Shown here: piece by piece, positions 33,633 through 47,235 of the stretch | Layout of the letters: each line of letters begins with the position of its first letter | Numbering within the stretch: the stretch's first letter is position 1 | Origin: Athripsodes cinereus | Taxonomy: Eukaryota > Arthropoda > Insecta > Trichoptera > Leptoceridae | Assembly: GCA_947579605.1 (NCBI GenBank) | Contig: OX388312.1 | Coordinates: 18,871,313-18,935,312, forward strand | Reading direction: 5' to 3' | DNA: 64,000 bases | Notes under the pieces: model-generated | What the model saw: the letters and a program-made list of their open reading frames with translations, nothing else | What the model was told of the DNA's origin: nothing | Database searches by the model: none | Made by a program: the position numbers and the translations under genes

Positions 33633-35462
33633 TAGGTACACAAGACAAACGGACCGTCAATATTATTAAATAAACAAAACAGATAGTTGGCTAAGTTTCA
33701 TAGTAGAAGAGTGAAGAGTAGCTTTCTGAATCGTGAACTTTATGTTCGACTGGACATAATTATTTATTTATTGTCTTAAGGGACACAAACAGTTCAACTT
33801 AACAACATTCAAATTTCTTCATCAAACAAACCAATCAAGGTCCCGCAAATTACCAAAGCGTATGACAAACACGTTGCTAGCAAACAATTATTATTATAGA
33901 ACAGCAATCTCAAGTAAAGTTCGAGTAGGTATACCAAATAATGAATTGATTAAAGTATCTATATTGATACGATCCATACGATCACTGCATCTCTCACAAG
34001 TGGGGTAACTCGTGGGATAACTTTGTGTTATAATGACTTACATAAATGACGACAAATATACGAATATGTTACAAAGAAAAACAAATATTTCAATATTATG
34101 CAAAATATGACTGTTTATATTCACCTTACCCACAAAGTATTTTTTTATTTAACTAGATTCCATTAGCATAATAACAGTTCATAAAAATAATAATATAAGA
34201 ACATTATATTAAGTGTAGTATATATTCATGGCGCTATTTGGGATACATTTTCGTACCTAATCGCATTATAAAAATCATATCTCCGAAATCCGTTCATCTC
34301 CAGATACCAGACTGGAGTTATCTCATATAGAATTCAGAATGAGAAATATCTCCCTCACACCCACACCCCACACCCTTTACATATACATATATTGCCTTAC
34401 TATTCTTATAATAATAATATCTGAAATGTATTATTCCTGAAGCCATCCATGTAAAAATATCGACGGTAGTGTTGTATTTTCCAATTTTCCGAGTGCATTT
34501 TTTCACATCTGTATGAGATTTTTGCTGTCCATCTTCTTTTACTGCAAAGCAATGTCGACCTAATGTTTTGTTACTGATGATATTATTTCGTGGGTTCTTT
34601 TGATCTATATGTTTTTGAGTATGTGTGCTTCTGTGTACATATTATATGTGTTATATTTTTCTTTAGATAGGTATATATTACCTATTGGCATATCCTTTTT
34701 CTGTAAAGGGATCACCCATAAGAAAATATAAGGAAGAATGTATCATGGCTGACTAAAATGTTTTTCTGAAAATAAACGTATGCAAAATTAGTTTTAAAAA
34801 TCACAATATTTTTGCTTCCACTTCGACAATCCACAAGATATTGGTTACCTTTTCCTTAGATGTTGATAAATTCAATAAATAAGATATGTTTGCATATTAC
34901 TACCTATAGTTTCTCAGTTATAAGAAATCTTAGATGTAGGTATCAAGCCTCTTTGAAAATGATTTTTGTAAATAAAAGGTAACTTTTTTGTCTTCCAATA
35001 CCCACATAAAAAAATACTATTTCACATATGGTGGAAAAATAAATTTATAAAAATAAAATAAACAGTCTCGACAAAAAACAAGTTATTTTTAAGGAAAAAT
35101 ATTTACGAAAAAAAGTTGAGGAAATTGAAGATTAAAATGTCACGTAGTGAGTTCTGCAGTTGAACTTCAGTATGGCCATATAACATTGTTCGTATTCTCT
35201 TACCCCTAAGCCGGATCGACAGAATTCGAATTTTGAAAAGGGTATAATGTGGGAGAGACCTGGGGGTGGGTGTGTACGCCGATGTACTGTGTGCTGTCAC
35301 TTTCCCGCCTTTTGTAACCTGAGCGGATGTCCGCCACGGGAGAAAGGAAAACGGAAACGTAAAATTCTATAATTGAATATTATTTATTGAGTTTATACTT
35401 TTTTAATCGAAATTATTGATTCAATGTTACTGTTAGACAGGCAGATATATATCGTAAATCAC
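33633..35462. other. Intergenic DNA, no gene seen
   Basis: AT-rich. A weak GATA-family match (TCTCACAAGTGGGGTAACTC) near 33990. Confidence 0.35.
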
Positions 35463-35984
35463 ATTTTCCAGTATGTGCCTAACTTCATGTTGTAATCTTG
35501 CACGTACATCTATTCTAGATATTTTCCAGTATGTGCCTAACTTCATGTTGTAATCTTGCACGTACATCTATTCTAGATATTTTCCAGTATGTGCCTAACT
35601 TCATGTTGTAATCTTGCACGTACATCTATTCTAGATATTTTCCAGTATGTGCCTAACTTCATGTTGTAATCTTGCACGTACATCTATTCTAGATATTTTC
35701 CAGTATGTGCCTAACTTCATGTTGTAATCTTGCACGTACATCTATTCTAGATATTTTCCAGTATGTGCCTAACTTCATGTTGTAATCTTGCACGTACATG
35801 TATTCTAGATATTTTCCAGTATGTGCCTAACTTCATGTTGTAATCTTGCACGTACATCTATTCTAGATATTTTCCAGTATGTGCCTAACTTCATGTTGTA
35901 ATCTTGCACGTACATCTATTCTAGATATTTTCCAGTATGTGCCTAACTTCATGTTGTAATCTTGCACGTACATCTATTCTAGAT
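35463..35984 (+). repeat. 58-bp minisatellite, nine units
   Basis: 522 bp = 9 x 58. The unit starts ATTTTCCAGTATGTGCCTAA and ends CATCTATTCTAGAT. Units appear identical except one C-to-G change at 35800 in unit 6. The high identity implies recent expansion. No open frame runs through it. Confidence 0.95.
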
Positions 35985-36989
35985 ATTTATTCATGCTGGT
36001 GATTACAAAGCTTTGTTGCATTTTCATTTAATGTAATATTTTCAACAACAATGCTTATTAAATATTAAAATTAAACTTTATCAGAATGGCACAGAGAAAT
36101 TATTTACTGAGTTCATATGTATATTTATACCCTTGTAATGTCACACACCACACTAATAATTTTTCTTAAATGACTGAATACTAATAATAATAAACAAAAA
36201 ATATTATTTTGAGACACTCAGAATGAAATGTTCATGTACTGTTTTCAGCGTGTTGCTAATCACGTATAAGAACCCCATACTCAATTTTTAAAAAAAATGT
36301 TTTTATTCCACTATATTGATTTTTTTATTAAGAGGGACTTTTTTATTGGTTGAAATTTTGAAGTTAAAAATCAATTATGTACATGTTGTGCAACTACTAT
36401 ATTGCGTACCTAAGTCTGCGTACATAAGGGAGTATAAAAAAGTTTATATTCAGTTGAAACTTTACTTTTTTCAATCTCAAGAGTCTATTGCGGAAGCACA
36501 AAAATATTTTTACTCAGCTAAATAAAGACTATTACATTTTATTTTTACGATTTTAATACGAAATGGCCATTGCGGTAGCATAATAATATTTTCAATAGTA
36601 ATGGAAATCAAATACAGTGGCGTAGATATTATTTCTCTCTTGGCCATTTATTTTTTATGGTTTACCATAAAGATATATCCATAATATAATAATATATGGC
36701 AATTTTCCTTAACGTAGTGGTCTTATATTAAACCGTTAACATAATTTATTTCTGTATTCAAATGAAATGAGCTGAGTCCTACAATTTGTGGACAATAAAA
36801 TAAAATTATAGTACCTTCGTAATGATTTCAAGTGACACAATAGAGCCATTATTCTTCCAATATAATATTTTGATTGCCATTCAGCTATACGATAATAAGA
36901 AATAATATTATTATTATATTTCATAAAAATATCATGTAGTTGAAAAAAAATCAATTACGTATCTTACGTACAATTTTAGGTGTAAACAT

Positions 36990-37310
36990 GAATGCTTTGA
37001 AGGTTGATACATTTATGGTTGCTGATTATTTGGTTCTGATGGCTGAAAGTGAAAATGATCCGACGCAGTTAATGATGTCGAGTGTATATGTAAGCTGTGC
37101 AAATTAATAATGGACTGAGGATGTAAAGATTGATAATGAAGTATTGTAACTTGTGGACAAATATAATATAGGTAATATATTTGAGTAGTCTATTCTAAAG
37201 AGATGGAAGGTAGGAAGGTAGGATGGAAGGTGTAGCAAACGATAGGATTAAGTGGCGCTCGATCCTTTCTGCCTACTCCAAAAAGGAAAAGGCGTGATGG
37301 TGATGATGAT
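36990..37310 (+). pseudogene. Decayed LINE 3' remnant
   Basis: MNALKVDTFMVADYLVLMAE, SENDPTQLM looks like a mutated F/YADD region (VADY), and about 150 bp on VANDRIKWRSILSAYSKKEK, a typical LINE C-terminus, precedes a TGATGGTGATGATGATG tail. Confidence 0.4.
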
Positions 37311-38304
37311 GTCGTACAGTTTTACCATTTAGGGTACCATTACCATTTAGTATCGAACAAAATGACCTCACTATCCTTTCTTTATATTATATAAAATACA
37401 CTTTTAATAGAAATTTCGATAAATCTTTCACTGAATATTGAAACTTGCAGATTTTCAAACGTAATTTCCTAGAGTGTAATTTTTTCTTGTTTGATAACGA
37501 CTTTCCTATATAAAGTCTACGATATAGCGTTACGTATACTTTACTCAGCAAATAAAAATACCTCTTAATTAAGCATTGATTATTATTACAATACCCTTAA
37601 GCATTTCTTTCTATTTATTGAATTAAAAATTTATCTAAATTCATATTTTAATCATATGCATGTGTTAAAATATTAAGTTTAATTAAAAAAAATTCTGCCA
37701 GTATTAGAGTAGTACCTAATTCAATAGTGCTGCTTTTGTTTGATTCGAACAGCAATAATGATTACGATGCAATTACAGTTGAATAATGTGATCTACGCCA
37801 ATGAATACATAAAACAAGTATTAAAAATACATGGAAAAAGTAGTTATCCCTGATATAAGCTAATAAATGTATGTAAGTATGTATGCACAAACCATGTGAG
37901 CCCTCGGGCTCGAGGCTTTAAATATTTGAGTCCAATAAAAGTTGTTACATTGCGCTCCCTCCCTCCCTCTGAGGGATGTAGGATGAGAGAAAAAGAGAGA
38001 CTACTTGGGCTGAAAGGGGGGATGGGGATACAAAAGTAAGGGTCGTTTAAATACTCACGTCACATCTTGTGGCAATATTTGGGTTCTACGACGAAAGGTA
38101 AAGAGTACTTAAGAGTTTTAAAAAATACCATACTAAAGTGCCAACATGTACGTCTACATTGCTATATGATCTATGAAGTTGTATTTAAATTGTCATTTTC
38201 TTTAAATATGATATAAAGGTGTGACAGAAACTTAGAAATATCTTGATATTTTCCAAAATATGGGAATAAGAGGTTGGTAAAATAAACTGCAACAAACTTA
38301 TACT

Positions 38305-38460
38305 ATACTATACCATCACGGCATATCCCACAAGTGGGGTAGCCAGCAGATCAGCTGCATGTAAGAAACATGCAAACTGTCCTCTTCGTGCCAATATAAA
38401 ATCAAGACATTCAGGATGGGTGGCAAACCTCATCGCTGAATTTAAGATGTAAAACAAACT
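38305..38460 (+). repeat. GATA-tailed repeat family fragment
   Basis: ACCATCACGGCATATCCCAC, GGGGTAGCCAGCAGATCAGC, then AAGACATTCAGGATGGGTGG. Best copy of the family in this window. Confidence 0.65.
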
Positions 38461-39560
38461 TCATGATCTATATTATTTTAAATTATGAGATAAAAAGGCT
38501 TAGAAACAGCAACAGACTTCTTGATATTTTTTCAAAATCTAAATATGGGAAAAATAGGTAAGATAAAGTTACAAACATTTTGATGTATAAGAAAAAAATG
38601 AGATAAAGAGGTTATAAACTGTTGTAAACATCTCTATATTTTTTTGAAAAATGAGGTAAAGAGGTTATTAACCGTTACAAACATCTCATTATATTATATT
38701 TTTTTAAATGAGATAAAAAGGTTATAAACATTTTAGCATTTAAAAATAGAGAAACTGTTAGTCTGTTATACACATCTTGCTATTTTAATCTTAATGATGC
38801 TCTGTGAACAGTTTTATTTGTTGTAGGAATGTTATGAACTTTAAAAACAACGGTTGCAGTAAAACAGTAAAATAACAATAATTGAGAATAAATAAATAGT
38901 GAGTAATAACGATACTAAATTATAAATAAAAAAAGTCCTTTTTTCAAAATGGAATGATACTTCCTCGTTGAGACGTTTGCTGTCGCCAAGTTTACGAATT
39001 CAGTCGGGGGATGAGAGATGTATGGAGTTCAAAATACTTACCAAATATAATAATATACCGGTAGATATATACTATAATATATATATTGTATGGTCCCATA
39101 ATACATATTATAATACGTAACCCATCTTCATCATGGGAGAAGATTTCTTGAAGTATATATAAGTATACATACTAATGTAATGATACTTGTACTTGAGGAT
39201 ATTTACTTTCTGTCTTCATCCTTGCTATTTACGATACTTTACTTTTTACAATTGTGCTGGTACAGTTCATACACCGAAATTAAAGATTGTTTTATTATTT
39301 TAAATACTGTATGTTAATTTGGTACATGGACCTAGTTTATCACACAGAACTTTAGTACACATAATTCACAAAGTGAGTTAGCATATAAAATAATATGATA
39401 ACTTACGTTCACTTGTTTTATTTATACCTACTTGCCTGTCGGTTAATTAAATTTGAAATTACACATCGAATACTTGCTGAAAAACTTTGATAGGTGAGGG
39501 TTATCTCTCACAGTTTATTACGAATAAGGTAAAGTTTTTTTTAAAAAATATTTGGTTTTA

Positions 39561-39783
39561 GAAGGGGCTCAGAGCCAGAGGTACCTATCCAACAGCCGTA
39601 ATATTTTTTAGTTAGTTATATTTTTCATGATTAAACACTATTATTTACTTATTGCAAATGTGCCTATTATACCTAAGTGTTGATGACAGTAAGTATCTTT
39701 GGAAAAAGAAATTTATAGTGTTTGATCAAGATGTGCATGCCTAAATACAATTTTTGATAGGCACCCCTGGCTCTGAGATCCTT
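39561..39783. mobile_element. Short TIR element (MITE)
   Basis: GGGGCTCAGAGCCAGAGGTA, CCTATC at the left pairs with the right end read in reverse (GGATCTCAGAGCCAGGGGTG, CCTATC): about 26-bp TIRs with few differences around a 223-bp AT-rich element. Confidence 0.55.
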
Positions 39784-41627
39784 ACTTCAAAAATTGTCTA
39801 TCTATTTGTATAAAAAAGTAAGATATTTAAACATAATAACTGGAAAGTATTATAATGAAATATCAAAGTTGTTATTAGAAAAACGTTACTATTTAAACAC
39901 AGGTCATCAAATTAAAATTCTCCAACAATAACTTCCCTATATTATGTACTTTCATATCTTAGATTAGATAAAATAACTACTTACGTTTTGCTAGCCTACT
40001 TATTTCATTTAATTACTTTTTCATGCAATTAAGTGATACTTGTATTAAGTATTTTATGTTAAAGATATACGTCAAGAGCAATCTATGGATTATTTTATTG
40101 ATAGATTAGCGTCCACTTTATGTCTCTCTTTTACCACACACATGTTTTTTTATCAAGTCTATCAGGTCTGTGTGCAATTTGCAGGCTGCACTTCGATTAT
40201 TAAAGCAGCCGATATCAATCTCCCCTATCAAAAATCTAATGCCTGTCATAAAAACGCTAAATAAGTACCCACCTGCATACTAAAATAATATATCTAAAGG
40301 AAATGATATTGTTACTATGTTACTGAAAGGAAGTGAAAAGGAAATATTATGAATTATTTGAAAACGATTTTTACTTTGATAATTATAGGGAAAACAATGA
40401 GGTGATTTCAATTTGAAACCATGTTTATACAGTGCAACCATCAGATAGGTATACAATTGTGTTAGCTAATTTAAACAATCGAAATAAGTGAGAAGGGCAT
40501 CCCAACACATCTGAGTTGGCTCTAGGCTGACTTAAGTTATCACTTTAGGTGTACATGGACGATGTTCATCAATTCTTCCTCTCTCACTATCACAATCTAT
40601 GGTCTCGGAAATGTATGTATGTTCTAATCTTATCTGTAATTTAAAGTATTCAGTTCACAAGAAAATAGAAACAAAATATCAGGTTAACCGTGACGATGTG
40701 CTAGGAAACTCCTGTATTTATTAATATATATTTTTATATCAAGAAACGAATAAATATTCTATAGAGCAGTAAATTCGAGTGAATTGCGAGAAGCGGTAAG
40801 AAGAAATAATAATTGTCAATAATTTATTGTAGGGTCGTAAATATGATAAATATTCAAAGTGAGCATGGTGATTTGACCATTGGTGGTTGTAGGCGTCAGG
40901 GTCTTTGGGCTCCGCATGCATCATGCATGAGGGGGTCCATCTCTACACAAGAATCCACTCTCCCTCGCCTTTGAATCCGTGAACACGCGATAGGAATATT
41001 AAGCATGCTAAACCTATGTACACCACAGTATCACAGTACCACCGCCCACCCTTAGTCTCTTTTCAAATGACGGGATTTTGGGTATTGTAGTAATAATTTT
41101 TAGACGCCATCTTTGTATTACTATATTTCTCACGTATTACAATATTCAATATGAAATAGGTATATCTACATAATATTATTATTTTGTACAATATATTACT
41201 ACTATGTACTATTTACTAGGAGTAATATATTGTACAATATTTTCCAATTTTCCAACAGTATTATTCACATAATAAAATATTTCGCACTTGTTGATGTAGT
41301 AAATCTTCTATGATACATATTATGACGATCATTGTTGGTTGTTGCATTAATAATTATTGTTTCCTCCTTTACACGAGACTTGTCTCTATAAGGAGGATGT
41401 TTAGATTTATGTTTTATCAAATAGTCTATGTATTGTAATGTCTGTATAATTATTGTTAAATAAAATAAATAAAAAATAAATAAATAATTATTGTTATTAT
41501 TTTCTGTTACAAATAAACACATATCACAATAATTTTTTTTTATAGTAATCTACTTATTTAATTGATATCTCAACAAAAATCATATTAACTAAATGTTTTT
41601 AAATGTATTGCTTTTATTAAATTTTAC

Positions 41628-41668
41628 GCCGGTTTTCAAGACCTGGCTTCTGGCGTCGTCAGGCATTA
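41628..41668 (-). repeat. Weak hammerhead-like / PLE-terminal-like fragment
   Basis: Minus strand 41662 downwards reads CTGACGA, C, GCCAGAAGCCAGGTCTT, GAAA, ACCGGCGT. Same order as the PLE end at 6176, but stem II is poor. Confidence 0.25.
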
Positions 41669-42639
41669 TGATTTTTAGAGGGAATACAAACTTCGAACTA
41701 AGCTTTCTACACTATAATTATAACTTATTATTTTAAAGAACTGGGATGTAGAATTTCCAAAATTATTTCTCGACTTAGACCAAAAGTATCGCTTTAGACA
41801 CAATGGATCTCCAAGCTGCATTAGAATGGCTAAGTAATGTATTCTCAGTTCGATAAATATTTTTACTGAACCATCACTTATTATTATTATTATCAAGGTT
41901 TTTCCAGGATGCAAAATTAATTATAACTGGTAACATTGTTACATTATTTACAGATATACTTACGTCTCTCTTCTCTATCAAATCTTGCTTCCATATGTGC
42001 AGACTGCACCTACTGATTGTGTATCACATTGTATTATTATTATAGTTTCGTCTGGATACATTATTCCAAAAGAATTTGCTTCCATTGTTTGTTATTCATG
42101 TGTCAGACTGCAGTAGACATGTGCGGGGGTGCGTGAGCAATTTGTGAAGTATTCTCCACTCTTCAAACATCCCTTTATCCCCTCTCATTTCTCCCATCCT
42201 TCACTATTATAGTGTCACGATATAGCCTCAGCCTTCCAATATTCTGTCTGGAAGTTTTCATCTTGCAGACACCCTTAGTTTTCTGTTGTACTACGATCAT
42301 TTCTATTTTACATATTATGTATATCATCTATTCCAATAATTCACCAATTACATGTCCTCGTATTGAAACAATAATTATTTAGTACTTGTGTTAGAAATAT
42401 GAAATTTGCATATAGCAATGCTTAGAACATGAATACCTTTTTCACTCTACAGTACTATGGTCACTAGTTTATGTTTTAATTCTTATAGGTAGGTACTATG
42501 AACATTGTGATGATTTAAGCGGATTATCAAACGTTATTTATCCAAACTTTACATATTAGATATTTTCATCACATCTTCTGATACTTACCATGTAAGTTTG
42601 TATACTGGCGGGTGCTATAGTTTTATATTGCTGCATTGT

Positions 42640-42790
42640 ATAGTTGTGTGTATGTGTGTGTGTGATAAGTAAATGTGACTGCGTTTGAAATAATTGTTGT
42701 ATTGCATCGAACTAAATATGATTTTTTGTATATGTTTAATGGCCTTGTGCCGTATATATGTTATTAAATAAATAAAAAAATAAATGTATT
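42640..42790 (+). repeat. LINE 3' end with GGC/GCCGT hairpin tail
   Basis: Ends ATGGCCTTGTGCCGTATATA, TGTTATTAAATAAATAAAAA. Same terminal layout as the other four sites; the start is not determined. Confidence 0.5.
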
Positions 42791-43220
42791 TCTTTTTGAC
42801 GCTTCTGTAATAAAAAATATAGTAAAATAAGGCTGAGATTGTTTTCTTCACTAACTTCATCAATTTGCGGCTACAACATCAACCGTGTAGTGCGCCTCTT
42901 AGATAAAAATTGTTACATTGTGGTGTCAAGTTATTAAAAGGAAATATTAATAAGAAGAAAGAAATTAATGGAATCTAGCTGCACTCACAAATACAATATA
43001 GGTACATTTCGGTGTAACAAAATATAGTTAACACTGATTAAATGAAAAGCCTTCCTCACAAAACAATTTCTTCTGAGGTGCATCTACGAAAATTCTAAAT
43101 TTTCATCAATATTTTATAAGTCCTGGAGCACCCGGCAAAGAATATGTCTCCCACTATTTTCCGTGTTTTCGAGTGTCCAGTAAAAGTCAGGTGTAAGAAA
43201 AATTAAGAAATTTTACATCT

Positions 43221-43290
43221 TAAATTCAGCGATGAAATTTGCCATCCATCTTGAATGTCGTAATTTTTTGGCACGGAGAGGACGGTTTGT
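43221..43290 (-). repeat. GATA-tailed repeat family fragment, minus
   Basis: AATTCAGCGATGAAATTTGC and CATCCATCTTGAATGTCG are the reverse complement of 38415-38450-type sequence. Confidence 0.5.
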
Positions 43291-43388
43291 GAGTTTTTTT
43301 TTTATCTAAGTTAATGACATTAAACGTCTTATGCATGATATTGATTTTTACAGAATATTCGAAAACTCACTGAAAAGAGAGATTTATA

Positions 43389-43790
43389 TTACCTAACCCG
43401 GGTTAGTTGGAAGACATCGCATTTAAGCAATAAACTCGCCCTCTGTACATTGAATTGTATAACTGTAATTTATATGACACTGTTGATATGATTTTTTAGA
43501 TTATTATGTAATTATTGTTATTTTTTGAGCTTTTTATTTGCTACCTAAAACTAAGATAAAAAAGTTTTAGAATAACGCTCGTTAATGGTGGACGCTCCAC
43601 CGAAACCGCGGTAGCAAATAAAAAGCTCAAAAAATAACAATAATTACATAATAATCTAAAAAATCATATCAATATGTCTAGAAATTGTTATATAGTTAAT
43701 GCCGAAATCATAAACTATATGACACTGTTTTATTTTGTAATATTGTAACCAATGTACAGTGAAGAATAAAATGAATAAATAAATTATATT
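43389..43790 (+). repeat. LINE 3' UTR with nested hairpin insertion
   Basis: GGGTTAGTTGGAAGACATCG...CTCTGTACATTG...AATGTACAGTGAAGAATAAA matches the minus-strand copy at 3732-3876. It is split by an insertion at 43485-43715. Confidence 0.6.
43483..43672. mobile_element. 190-bp hairpin element with 63-bp arms
   Basis: Arms 43483-43545 and 43610-43672 are reverse complements over 63 nt (TTGATATGATTTTTTAGATT ... GCTACC), loop 64 nt. The surrounding insertion (43485-43715) is bounded by the 14-bp direct repeat TATATGACACTGTT (43471-43484 and 43716-43729), a target duplication in the host LINE tail. Confidence 0.8.
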
Positions 43791-43799
43791 AACGAATTA

Positions 43800-44770
43800 A
43801 ATGTTGTTTATGTCAATTACGAGTAGGTGCCTAAATATATATTTTTATATACACATATGAAATTGCGATCTAAATTGTATTACTATTTAATTAAAACCTT
43901 TATACACGAATATCAACTAAATTTTAAACCTTTGCTTTGATATTGGTTGTAATACCAAATTTTTAGGACTTTATTAAAGAACTATTTAAAATATCTGAGT
44001 TGAATAATATAAAAAGAATTTAATGCATAAAAAAGTATTAATACGCATGTCAGCCAATTTTGGATGTTAGGTTATAGTAAAAAGTGCATCCAATGGCCGA
44101 ATACAAATAAATTTACAATAGAAAAATAAAATTCAATGTGTGATCTTAAAAATATAATATTACCCCCGCTGTAACAAAATAATTCGTTACATTGTGTATG
44201 AAGGGATCTAAATGTTTATAAACTTGTCATGTGCGTTGAAAGATTTTTTATCATTTAATATTTATTTTATATCGAATTTATATTTTGTACAGGGTGTAAC
44301 ATTTAGTGAGGCTACACATTAAGGGTTGCACCCTCCCTCACCCATGAATGTTACAGGAATGTCAGTTCCTATGTCATCCATACTCTTCAAGCAAATTCTT
44401 TCTAACGAAGGGCTCAGGGTTCGCTTTCCTTCGCCTCTCAAAACCCTTCCTGAAATTAAATACAACCGTTAATGTCCACCGACTCTTTATTTTACAATAT
44501 GACTTAGAATTAGCTTACAGTTACGTATTATCTACGTACTACCTAGTTGTTTGCTTAGACTAATACAAAGGATGAAGACTAGACACTTGGAATTATTAAA
44601 CTAAATACATTCTTCATAGCCTTCGGGTTTCTACAAACAAATGAATATTTCAAGACGTAGTGCTTGTTCACTCGGTTTCTGAAATCATAAAAAAAAGAAA
44701 TTTTAGGTCAATGTACAGGAAAAATGTTAAAATGTTATTTAGTGAGGCTGTGAAAAAGTTTTTTTTTCTA
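43800..44770. other. Intergenic DNA, no gene seen
   Basis: AT-rich; no motif-bearing open frame. Confidence 0.35.
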
Positions 44771-44940
44771 AAAAAAGACAAATATGGGTTTTGTTATAAA
44801 CTCAAATAATATAACCTTATATACCTTTCACAGTAAGCTAAAAGCTTGTGTCGTGACAGGGGAGTTTGTCAGCACCGGGGATTAATGCACGGACCCACTG
44901 TTCACGAAGGCGAGACTCTACCTCCAGGCTACCGACGAAG
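44771..44940 (-). repeat. tRNA-derived SINE, copy 5
   Basis: Reverse complement gives CTTCGTCGGTAGCCTGGAGG, TAGAGTCTCGCC, then the CACGACACAAGCTTTTAGCT body and the terminal hairpin. Box B has decayed (GCATTAATCCC). The head is as complete as in copy 4. Confidence 0.75.
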
Positions 44941-44944
44941 TTAT

Positions 44945-47235
44945 CTTCCATTTTTATGTAGATTTCGAGTGTTTTGCAAAGAGCAGATGAGGTTCCTGTG
45001 ACATCCTTCCTGAATGTCAAGTTTTATAAACTTTCCTACAATCAGTATTTGGTATAAAATATTTGTGAGAGATTAATTTGGCACAAAATTGTAAATACTT
45101 TTTTTAGGTACCTACCTGCCTAAATTTTTGATCTTAAGGCAGTACTTATATTTATATAGAGTTAAATTATAAAGATTTTATTGTTTTGTATTATTTTTAT
45201 AGTTAAGTTTTTTAGGTTTTTATAATAGGTATCTAAGTAATGTTTATCATATTATATTTTACACCTATTTTTCATAAGTTTATATTGAGGGTGGGCTTAT
45301 CCAGTATGAAAACTCTAGACACGCCGCTGGAACATATATTTACGTACCTATTTGGAAGTTTTTGCTTGAAAATCTAGAATTACAACTATTTCACAATAGA
45401 TTTCTAAATATTTTTCACCCACTCCGTTGCACCCTGTGTTACATTATTATTGTGTTTTGCAACCCCACTGTTGCATTGTATAGAATAGTAAATCACCTAC
45501 ACAATGCACGAGATTTACCCTAAATTCCAAAATTATTTATTCCACTGTTTGCGAGATTTAAGATGAATGCATCGCGGAATTAACAGGTTTATGCAATTCT
45601 ATGTAAGTATTTCAAAATAAAAAATAAAGGGGGAACAGTGACATTAGGTATAAGAAATGGTTAGGTTGAATACAAAACATACAAAAATAAAACTATTTCG
45701 CAAACACATTTTTAAATAAGTGTTTAGTTGTAAATATTTAGTAGTTTATATGGTAAATATTAAGGTACTTATTGCAAATAGTCCCGAACGACTTGGACGT
45801 CCCTCTTTCACAATACACCGTTCCTATGTCAACCACATTAGAGCGTTGGAAATGTCGTGAGAAGAGTAGCAGCGGTTCCTTCTCAAGAGCTTTAATGTGG
45901 TGAACCCCTTTTATAAATTCATTAAAATATGTTTTTGTTATCATCCAATAAACTATTCTACAGAAATAAATGCGTACTATTTTTTAAACAATACTTACAG
46001 TTCAAAAAACAACACAGTGTATCTATGTTTGTTATCATTGATGAGATTTAAGAACAGAAGTCGATATTATTTACATCAACATGAAGGCATTTTCTATAAC
46101 TCCACCACACTCCCACTAGTCTAACCCACCAGCCGCCTATGGCGAAGAAGCGACTCCATTGGCACATAGATGTTCTGAAATGACAAGGCTGGTTTCTACC
46201 TTGTGCTCGCGTGAGGATACACAACGATATTATGTAACACCGAACTAGATATTCAAATGAAAAATTGATAACACCGTATTGGACCATTTTGGTCCAATTC
46301 AGTTTCATATCGTTCATTTGTAAACAATACGTGATCTATGAAGGTTGCATTTCATCCCATTTATTCGTGAAAAATAGTATTTTACTATTTGTACAAAATA
46401 GGTATATCGATGGTTGATACATTAGAATTGCATCGAGTGTTTGACAGAACGCTAAAGAAACTAATATACAAGAGACCATTTGCAATATTTGTGGGCACTC
46501 ATTGTGTGTATTTTTTGGGTAAAATCTCAATATTTAATCTACTTATCATTATATTTTTTTATTTATCAACGTATCAGATTTTAACAAAAAGCTATGATTT
46601 TTATAGATGTTCACCAATTCTGAAACAAAAATATCTCTCTATGGATGCAACGTCAAAAAATATGAATTCTGGAATATAAGAAAATATTGAAGTTCTAAGA
46701 ACAGGTAGATTAAAAAAATAAGTTCATGTTTAGGTCGTGTTTAAAAATATTTATAAGAGAAATCGCGTATTCAATGCCCTTAAAAATTTTTTGAATTGTC
46801 CTTTATGAAACCGCATACCGCATGTGTACAAAATAGCACCTCTACAAAAAGAAACAACCACTAGCTGTAGGTACCGTAAAAAATAGGACTTGAAGAACTT
46901 TCATGTATGCACCAATAGCCTGCAAGGGCAGTGGAACAATGGAGCATAAATGTTATTGGATTGAAACAGAAATATCTATTATAAAAGCGTTTTCGGAAAT
47001 AAATTTGTAGAACATTAGTACTTAATGAGTTTCTGGTCTAGTATCAATGTCGCTGTACATACACAATATAATGTGTAATAATATGTTACCACACTACTCC
47101 TATACATGCATCATATGTATAGTAAGTATATTATTATAATATATACGTGTGTCTGTGTGAGTTAAGACATTATTGATGTAGGGGGTGATATTTTGCAATG
47201 GTGTTAGTTTCGTGGTAATATAATGTAATGTCTCC
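44945..47235. other. Intergenic DNA, no gene seen
   Basis: Short open frames only. CACGCCGCTGG near 45319 resembles a lone MITE end. Confidence 0.35.

Larger units (their letters stand above)
38461..42639. other. Intergenic DNA with few repeats
   Basis: No gene recognised. Contains the short TIR element at 39561-39783 and a weak hammerhead-like stretch at 41628-41665. Confidence 0.4.

Noticed and set aside
35463..35984. CRISPR-like array
   Set aside because: Units are directly adjacent with no variable spacers, and the genome is eukaryotic; it is a minisatellite.
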